Below are positions 55,640 to 64,000 of a DNA stretch of 64,000 bases, in pieces. A program made the translations under genes and the position numbers. Numbering within the stretch: the stretch's first letter is position 1; each line of letters starts with the position of its first letter. The stretch lies in the NCBI GenBank assembly GCA_949126835.1, contig OX421503.1:3739001-3803000 (forward strand), in the 5' to 3' direction. The stretch comes from Anisus vortex. Its lineage: Eukaryota > Mollusca > Gastropoda > Planorbidae. Below the pieces are notes generated by a model that did not search any database, was not told the origin of the DNA, and saw only the letters and a list, made by a program, of their open reading frames with translations.

Positions 55640-56450
55640 TAATCTTACAATAATCTCCATGAGTAAAGAGAACGAGGCAAGCCAACACTACTTCTATGGC
55701 GACAAGAAATGTACTTGGTGCCATCTATAAATATGATTAAGAACACCTGAGCCAGTAAAAAATGCTGTAAATCTTTTTTGAAATAAATACAATCACGGTA
55801 TATTTTATAATTTGAAATATATTATCTTTGTCTGTTTAAACGTGCCGTAATACAATTATAAAGAAAATTTTTGAGAAACTTGCTAAGTTGAACGTTTGTC
55901 TTGAAAAATCTCAATTTTAAACAAATTGTATTATTTTCACTTTTCGAAAATTATCATCGTATTTACGTATGAAGTCCTTTATTAATATGTTATATAAATA
56001 TCCATTTTCTAAAACGAAGTTGATGGTGACATTAATAAGATTAACGTTATATTTATAGTGCACAGACTTTTTGATTGCTGAAGCCAACTGTGTACAGTGA
56101 TAAAAGTATAAGGGAGCGAACTCAATCTTGTTTTACTTAAGTATCGGCGTTTGCATTTGTCACCCTTGTCGAATTTTAAACAAAGCTGGAACACGTCCAC
56201 TGATCTATAAAAAGAATGGATTAGGCATGGAAGTAACATTCTTGAAGACAACTTAAATAGACTTTCACGCGACTTTCACATATCTATAAAATTATATGTC
56301 CTAAACACTGACCTGTAAATGCATTTCAAGTGACTTAAACTTCCATTAATATCGTATGGATTTGTTCTAATCATAAGTGGTTTATTCCTGTAACTTGCTT
56401 ATATAGATAAGTGAATAGTGGAAAGGGGGAAATTATTTAGGCTTCAATGT
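55640..56450. other. AT-rich flank, no supported gene
   Basis: Upstream of the lectin gene in its orientation. No domain or RNA gene seen. A GC-richer patch at 56480-56600 shares phrases with 60020-60130 (a partial copy of the dispersed repeat). Confidence 0.4.
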
Positions 56451-56795
56451 GCGCATACACATTTAATATAGAGGCGAACAGTTGGTGTTGCGCGTCTGAG
56501 GATCATTGCACTGCCGAGAGGCTCCGCGACTCGGTAGGTAGGAAGCAGTGAGTGCCTTTTCGATGTGCCGTGGGGTGGCTAGTTTAAGACAGGTTAATGT
56601 TGTTCCCCCCCCCCACCGCCCTTTCCCACTTGATTCACCATTTAACATAGAACATAAAAGCTGACATTTCGAGAAACTTGTTTGGAATAGTGTAGTTCTT
56701 ACCTTTTTTTTACCTGTTTATAATATTATAGAACTTTAACGTGCTAGATACACACGTGTATTTCATTATCTTATAGTGGATTCTTACATTTTCTT

Positions 56796-57960
56796 TTCAG
56801 AAAACAGTCAACTGCATGGACAGAAGATGTTATTAAAAGGGCTCTTCTCTTATTAAAAGAGGGAATCTGACGTATAAATAAATAATCTAATATGTATGGG
56901 ATATCCAAACTTACATTGAGACGCCATCTACTGAGCAAATACATATACGCAAAAGATGGAGTAAAGGTCAGGGGGAGATCAACAAGTATGTCACATGAAG
57001 TCGAAGAATATCTTGTAAAACATATACAAATGCTTGATTGAATGATGTTTGGAATCACAAGAAAGGACCTGATGCAATTAGCGTAACAGTTAGCTGAGGC
57101 TAATAATTTGCTACATGCTTTCAGCAAAACCAAAAGAACGGTGCGTAAGGACTAGTAAAATGCATTCATATTGCTAGTACGTCTAGCTTTAATAGAACAG
57201 CTCTGAATGGATTTCGTGACAAGCTTCAGAATATCTTGAACCTGCATTGGGCCTAATAAAATGTACAATATGGACGAGACAAATTTGTCAACAGTGCCTA
57301 AAACAAGACATAGAGTTGTAATAGCAGCACAAGAAAAGCGCCAGGCCGGGTCTTTCTCTAGTGCCGAGAAAGTTTTCACAACCACTCGCGTTTTTTTTAT
57401 ATATGCTGCAGGATATTTTCTTTCACCAATGGTGATTTTTAAACGCAAAAGAATGAAATATGAGCTGGAATACGGGACACCTTCTGGAAAACTTTCAACA
57501 TGTAACGAAAGTGAATGGATGGATACAGAACTATTTGAAATGTGGATGGACCACTTTATATCTTTTGTAAAACAATAAAAAAGCCTTCCTTACTTTTGAT
57601 TTCAGATGGACATGCTACCCACACTAAATTATGCTAAGTCTTCCGTCACATATTCCTACAACACATGCCATACATCCTCTTGATATCTCTGTTTTAAACC
57701 GTTTCAAACATATTATGAGCAAGAAGATGAGAAATAGTTGCGTCTTAACCCCTGTAGAGGAATAACCATCTTTCAAGTGTGCATCCTCATGGGCCAAGCC
57801 TTTTCAAAGGTTACCTAAATATGTAATGCTATAAGTGGATTTCGTACCGCTTGTATCTGGCCTTTAAATCGTGATGTTTTCGGAGACCATGAATAGCAGC
57901 ATTAATCATCAACGATCACACTGTTGTCCTAATTCCTAGTTCAGATGCTGTCTCATCATG
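56796..57960 (+). pseudogene. pogo/Tigger-like DDE transposase, decayed
   Basis: Fragments in several frames follow the order of pogo-superfamily transposases. An N-terminal DNA-binding part reads like GISKLTLRRHLLSKY and MFGITRKDLMQLA. The DDE core starts in the open frame 57261-57578 with YNMDETNLSTV, the first catalytic Asp, followed by RKRMKYELEYGTPSG and SEWMDTELFEMWMDHFI. Then come LLISDGHATHTK (second Asp), a PLDISVLNRFK-like segment and a C-terminal ISGFRTACIWPLNRDVFG-like part after shifts. Many stops and shifts show it is dead. Terminal inverted repeats were not identified. Sequence to about 58490 may belong to the same element. Confidence 0.75.
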
Positions 57961-58902
57961 CATTAATTCTAATGCCTGAATTCACACTGATCTTGCAACA
58001 TCAAGCCCAGCTTTACCTGAAGTATCATCCTATGCTCAAATTAAAACATTTCCCCAGGCTGAAACATTGTCGACTTCGCAGCCGACAACCTCTGATTCCC
58101 AATATGTAACTGTGACACCCGTAAGCGCTCAAAATTGTAAAACAACGTCTGATGGACGATGTTTTTTTTTTTTTTAAATTGTTGCTATAAGTTTAAATGA
58201 ATTCCTTCAGCGAAATGACAGAGATAAAAATGGGCTGATCAAGGATCTTGTTAAAAGGTTTCAAGAAAAGCTCTAGCTGATTCACTAAGAGCCCAAGTTT
58301 TGAATCATATGTGCCAACATTTTACTGAATATGATGGGCTTGACGAAGTGATTCTTTGCTCTGATATACCACCTCACATAAGATACAAACAACTTTTCAG
58401 TGAGATTCGAGGACATGTTAAGCCCAATCACTATGTCTGAAGAGTTGGAACTAATTGCAACGAGCAAATGTTTGCAGAAGCCCATAAAACCTACAGTTGT
58501 GTTTTAAAGTATGGGACGGAAGTACATGTATATTCATCTTTAACCTCAGTTGTTATCTTGTTCAATAAGATTGGGGAGAAGGTTATAGTATCTCACCATT
58601 TCTAGTGCCAGTTACTATTCATATACAAAGGAAAAGGAAACCAAGAGAGCTCTCAAATATTTGCATTAAGCCCTTAGGCCTATAAACGACAGCTTTTAAA
58701 GACCCCTAAAGCTAAAAATGCAAATTTCGTGTGGAAAAAACAATAAACTCAAATTATCAATAACAATAATACCAATAGACCTACAAGTAGTGCAATAAAG
58801 ACATAAGGTCTATCGGCCAAAAAAAAAAAGATCTGCTTTGGTACTGCTTTATGTGCGATGAGAATCTAGAGTAAGACATGATACAATGTTTAATTTGTAG
58901 AG

Positions 58903-59096
58903 CAGCGGTCGGCAACCTACGGCAATAAGCCACACACATTTTCAAAGGCACGCGGAAAACCACGAAAAAGGCAATGCCTGTACTTTCTATCAGAAATTGA
59001 GTGCTATAGCAGATACATATTAGCCTCCTGGCACGCTGAATGAATTTGAAATTCTACTTTGGCACACAACTAGCAAAAGGTTGACAACTTTTGCTG
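58903..59096. mobile_element. 194-bp hAT-like MITE
   Basis: Ends cagcggtcggcaacct and, inverted, cagcaaaagttgtcaacct, with TAGAG on both sides (58898-58902 and 59097-59101). The terminal motif resembles non-autonomous hAT elements; a 5-bp duplication fits some hAT groups but not the usual 8 bp. Confidence 0.7.
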
Positions 59097-59499
59097 TAGA
59101 GAATGGGTAGATGTTGCATGCTGTGCATCAGCCTCACGAAATGGATCACTGGATAATTATACTTGTGAATTATGCCAGTGAATTTATTGTATACAATTGA
59201 GATAAAGAAAAATAGTTCAGCTAAGGAATGTCAACATTCCAAAAAAAAATCTACATTAATTTTCTTTGTCCAATGTTTTTAAGGTTTTAATTTATTAAAT
59301 AGCTTTATATCCTTTACAGCCTAGAGAATTATATCGGTGTTCTTGGTTGTGTGTTGCTCAATGTTAAATGCGCTCTGAGTTTACATTATGTTTGTTGGCA
59401 GCGCTATGCAAATATATCTATACTAGTGGTTATGCCCGTCAAATTGACAGAGAAACGAACGACTACAATATAACAATATTAGTTAAGTTAAGTTAATAT

Positions 59500-60670
59500 T
59501 AATGTTAAGAGAGAAAGAAAAGAGACTATTACAATTAACGTTTCTTTTCGGTATTTAGTTTTTGTTCTTTTTAATTGTTTCTGACCCTGGCATATGCATA
59601 ATAATTGTTACTGTCAAGCGTCTGGTATTATAACGTAGCGAACAGTTGTGTTGACTTGACTTGTTATTAAAAATAGCCTATTAAATTAACAATAATATAC
59701 TATCTAAAAGAAAAAAAACACAACACTAAACAATAAAAAGGTAAATAAAAAAAAAATAATATTTCAATACAATAAAAACAAAAGTGATAACGATTTTTTT
59801 CGGTATTTAATTTTATTTCTTGCTTATTGTATTAGACATCTAATAAATCAGTGTTGAGAATGTTTCTTTCGGTATTTAGTTTTTGTTAGTTTTAATTGTT
59901 TCTGGTCGACATGACCCTGGCATATGCCCAAAAATTGTGGCCTCAAGGACTGGCGTAGTGTGTAAACCGCCGATACATTCCCAATAAGAATACACTGGTC
60001 GAACGAAATGGGGCACAGCCCCCGCAGCGGGTCTGAGGTCCATTACACTGCCGAGAGGCCACTGATCTCGGGGGTGGGGGGGGGGGGGAGGAAGCAATGT
60101 ACGCTGCAATCCCGTCTCGAGAACCACTCGATGCCTAAATGCATGTACCTATAGTATAGGATTTGTACTACCGGGTGACAGTGCAGGTACACAGGCGAGC
60201 CACCACGATAATGATCCTTAGGGGAACCGCATTGAACGATCGCTGGGCTGAGAAACCTTACCCGTTCGGCGTGTCGTTTGGGTGGCTGGAGCCCGGACAG
60301 AGATTGCTCAATCCTAAGCGTTACGCCCTGGACACAAGAGCCGAAAGGCTAGTCCGGGTTTTTTAAAGAGACTTTTTAATTCGATATTAAAATGTAGCGA
60401 ACAGTTGTGTTGACTTGACTTGTTATTAATAATATTAAATTAACAGTAATGTACTATCTAAAAGAAAAAAAAACATAAACACAAAACAATAAAAAAGATA
60501 AATAATATTTAACAAAAATAGAAAATGATATTTCAATGCAATAAAAACTAAATTGAGACATATTTTTTTGGGTATTTAATTTTTGTTTTTGCTTATTGTA
60601 TCAATAAAACAGTATTGAGAATGTTTCTTTCGGTATTTAGTTTTTATTTTATATTGTTGCTGTCAAGCTT
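59500..60670. repeat. repeat cluster with duplicated segments
   Basis: The segment about 59634-59900 (gtagcgaacagttgtgttgacttgac … ctttcggtatttagttttt) recurs at about 60394-60660, flanking the GC-richer dispersed repeat at 59942-60366. The latter is the inverted partner of 8768-9050. The 67-codon frame at 60163-60366 shows no known domain and is probably accidental. Confidence 0.65.
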
Positions 60671-60714
60671 ATGGTACCCGGTATTTGAAAGTAATCATTT
60701 ATAAGCCTAACTTG

Positions 60715-61330
60715 TTTGTTTTTTTATAATTCGTATCATTTAATTTATAGAGTTTATACAGTCGCCTATTAAAGGATATTCTCAATAGCGATGTAAATCC
60801 ATTAAATAATTAAAACATTTGGTTACTTTTACTTAAATGATAATGCAAACATCAATAATGAAAAAAAAAAAAATTTGATAGACATTACGTCATATCATAG
60901 TTTTTTTTCAAAGTAGCCTACACCATTCAAACTCTCCAAGAAAATTGCGGTGCGTAACTTTTAAAAAAGGTCTCGCCACATTAGAAAAAACAACAGCAGA
61001 ATTGGGAAAACCCGAAAAGACCCTCGCGTTCAACATAGTGAAACTCGCGTTCAATATAGTAAATGAACGGAAACGGCCATTTGCTATGTACCGTTATATT
61101 TATTTGCATAGATGGATATAACATTTTGGATTTTTTAAATCAACACATTTGTGATTATAAGTGATAAAATAAAATTATCTTTTGGAGGACGTTTCCAATT
61201 TATACATTTAATTTTTGGCCCGAATAGTCAAACGGCTTAGGAGCCTATAGCGAACAAACATATATATAAATATATATATATATATATAAACAAACATATA
61301 AACAAACTCACGGTAATTATATATTGTTGA
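60715..61330 (-). repeat. dispersed repeat, inverted copy of 13139-13730
   Basis: Partner of 13139-13730. It ends in a (TA)n-rich stretch near 61265-61290. Confidence 0.75.
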
Positions 61331-61339
61331 TAATAATAG

Positions 61340-64000
61340 CCCAAATTAATCATTATGTCATTCCGGAACGCTTAGCGACTTGGTTTCGAGAGTACAGACA
61401 GATGACGTAATATCAAAGACTATAATAAGAGAACCGCTTGCGCTATTAATTTTTAGAGCTCAAAAATCGTGTTTTAGGTGTGCATCAAATAACGCGTACT
61501 CCAAAATACTTCCGCTGTATGCAACTTTCGATTTAAATGTTAATTATAGTTATAATCTTATAATGTATAATATCGTATAATATATTACAGACGATCCTCC
61601 TATAAAGTATTATTCTACAAGTTCTCAATGAGAAATAATGAAACGAAGAAATTGAAAAATTAAAACATTTACTTTAACAATAAATACATTATTGAATAGT
61701 TTTAATTTACATCTATGCGTCGGCATTTTACGTCTCAAATATTCCTTTAAATATTGCGACAATAACAGACAACTGTGATAAGTAGGCCTATAGTTTATAG
61801 TTTTCCATTCATAAAATATAGCAAATTACGAAACCCTAGGTCTATAATTCCGTTTGTGTTCGTAAATATCAAAGCAAGCGGTCCATCTTATTTTAGACTT
61901 TGGAAATATCTAAACAATATTAATATGCCCCTGTGGCCTTCATGTGTATGTCTACACAGTTTTGAAAAAGGCCCCTAAATTTGGCTATTTCTGCTTAATT
62001 TTAAAAAAAAATTGTCATTAGGTTTTAAGACTTTGTAAATCCTGCTTTTAAAAATGTATAGCAGATGACGTTTAAACTTGGCAGTTTAAATAGGTCTCTA
62101 CCTAAATAAATCCTCTTCCTTTCTGCCTGTTCGCCTCACAAATGGCCTACAAATACATACACACAAACACACGCAAATATACAAGATTAGAAGAAAACAT
62201 AATTTTTAGACTATTTAAAACGTTTGTTGATATCTAAGCCTATTAGTAAAATCTCTAAAGTTCGATCCTAACTCTATATCTTAATATCTCTTTTATTCTT
62301 ATTTCTATCAATTTAGCAAATATAAAACTAAAACTAAACTATTAATACATTATTTTGGTCTTTCTATAATCAATTTCTATAGTCAATTTCTAATTTTTCC
62401 TTTCACCAAATCGTTTCTCCGTAAACTTTGACCATTCTTTGAAATTTTTGCTCAGAAATTGAAACCTTAAAACATTTAGGTTTTCCATTTTTGTATAACG
62501 GACAAAAGTATTTAGAAAGAGTAATATAAACGTTTCTTAACTGTCTTTAGAATTATCAACTTATTATCCTTATCCCCACTTTCCCTACATGGAACAAAAA
62601 TTGATTTTTAAAAAAAAAGCGGGTTAATGGGATGAAAAGTACAGATATTTAAAACATTTATAAAAGAAACACAACAGTTTAGGAACTGTAACTTGATATG
62701 AAATTGAATATTGCTTTTTGTGGACAAATTTTAGCCTATATATTAGTCTATCTTCACGCTCTCTCCCCCCCCCCCCCCCCACCAACACACCAATTTCCCT
62801 ATGGCTATAATGTCTGGCCTCACACGAATTGTGGTAAAATATCCATCCCCTTTAGACCAATTTGATCCATAGGGAACATGGAACGCTCGAATTCATAAAC
62901 AGTTGTGATAATGTCTGGTATCAAATTAATTGTGATAAATATGATAACAAATATTTCTAAAAAAGTATCCCGTCGGACCAAAATGATCCAAAGGGTCGGT
63001 GAAGCAGCGTTCACCAGTTTCTTTGGGCACGGTATACTAGGTGATTGTGTGGCAGGCACTATGCAAAGCCGCCTTTACTTTACCCCAACTAAGGTCAGAA
63101 CTGTGTAGACTCAAGGACACCTGCCAGACCCGGGAAAAAATCCTAGCCTGCACCAGAATTCGAAAAGTAATCATTATGCTTTTGAGAAACATACATTGTC
63201 TTTGCAACGGCTGTTGATTCATTGCAAAGGAAATACATCGCAATTTGAACACTTCAGAAATCTTCTCAGAATGCAATAGCCAAAAGCCTTTAAATCCAAC
63301 TTGGTTCGTCAACATTACCCTATTATATATGACGTCAAAAATTGCCTATAGTTCTGGCTTTTGTGAAAGCTATTGAAATTTTTGTAACAGACATGTCGAA
63401 GTTTTCATCTATAGTCAACTTTTATCACTTTTTAAGGTAAAAATGTCCCAAACATGTAGAAAATAAACACTCAACAGACAACTAGACGCTATTCATGGGG
63501 AACAAGAAATTACACTTAATATTGCTTTTAAGGACAAGTTTTATCTGAATTTATTACACTAAAAAAAGCAGTTAACGCAAACTATGTTTATAGTTTATTT
63601 ATCTCAGTAATTCTATAACAATTTCAATATCATCAATTAGAATCGTCATTTCTTAAATTTAAATTTACTTCCAGCTCCTGTTTCCCGACTTTTGAAAAAG
63701 TATACCAAATATATAAACACAATTCTAAAAATAATAAAAACACATAAAACTAAATTCTTCACCCCCGTGGTTTCCCCACGGGCTATTTCTAGTTTATTAT
63801 AATTACAGACCGAAATATTTTTTAAATGAAGCAAAAATTGCCGAAAAATAATACTCACAATCAATAATAAGCAGGGATCAATTTGAAGTCAAAAGCTAAA
63901 ATAAATTCACAATCTTAATAAGTCTTTGAAAACTGTATCGTATGTTATATGCTCTACGTTTGTTTGCCAAGAACTTATATAGATATTTCTTTATGTACGT
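61340..64000. other. AT-rich flank, no supported gene
   Basis: Only short open frames without recognisable domains. A C-homopolymer at about 62766-62781 and homopolymer A/T tracts are present. The block 62900-63300 is less AT-rich but I cannot assign it. Confidence 0.4.

Noticed and set aside
60163..60366. 67-codon ORF in a GC-richer block
   Set aside because: The block is a dispersed repeat with an inverted copy at 8768-9050 where the frame is not kept.
1..64000. CRISPR arrays, operons, rRNA genes
   Set aside because: None visible; tandem arrays here lack spacers, and the sequence is eukaryotic.

Overview
The window is AT-rich animal (metazoan) nuclear DNA, most probably from a mollusc or another lophotrochozoan. 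That is inferred from intron-split genes, tRNA-derived SINE sequence, LINEs and several Gypsy-type LTR retrotransposons. It contains no prokaryotic gene organisation. Most of the sequence is repeats. I recognise only one convincing host gene.

Host gene: a five-exon, minus-strand gene for a secreted C-type lectin, assembled here from intron phases. The coding exons are 55063-54982 (signal peptide), 13097-13012, 12259-12175, 6822-6589 (together the C-type lectin domain) and 6244-6063 (Thr/Pro-rich mucin-like tail). All joins are GT-AG, all phases agree, and the joined length is 669 nt (222 aa plus stop). The first intron would be about 42 kb and holds nearly all the large transposons of the window.

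Layout. 1-5.75 kb: a complex repeat array carrying three copies of a CRE/CRE/TATA/short-ORF module. 6.0-13.1 kb: the 3' exons of the lectin gene, with a 38-bp minisatellite and dispersed repeats in its introns. 14.1-18.9 kb: an APE-type LINE with a 1,060-bp internal tandem duplication. 19.1-41.8 kb: three LTR retrotransposons nested like dolls. Element A (TSD GTAAG) contains element B (TSD CATAT), which contains element C (TSD ACAT); a SINE also sits in B gag. LTR pairs differ at 3, 1 and 0 positions respectively, which fits the insertion order. 43.7-49.8 kb: a fourth, 3'-truncated LTR element D between two copies of the same 250-bp flank. 49.8-50.3 kb: a MITE. 51.1-53.4 kb: a 5'-truncated CR1/L2/Rex1-like LINE. 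54.2-55.0 kb: a 90-bp repeat array with a 363-bp higher-order period, ending at the lectin exon 1 donor. 55.1-64 kb: upstream flank with a pogo/Tigger-like transposase pseudogene, a 194-bp MITE and dispersed repeats.

Most notable: elements B and D encode integrase upstream of reverse transcriptase while their RT is of Ty3/Gypsy type. That is the order known from Gmr1-like elements. Their Gag proteins, and that of C, carry a SCAN-like capsid segment. Elements A and C both lack RT yet were inserted with clean TSDs, so they look like non-autonomous passengers. C keeps one open 931-codon frame.
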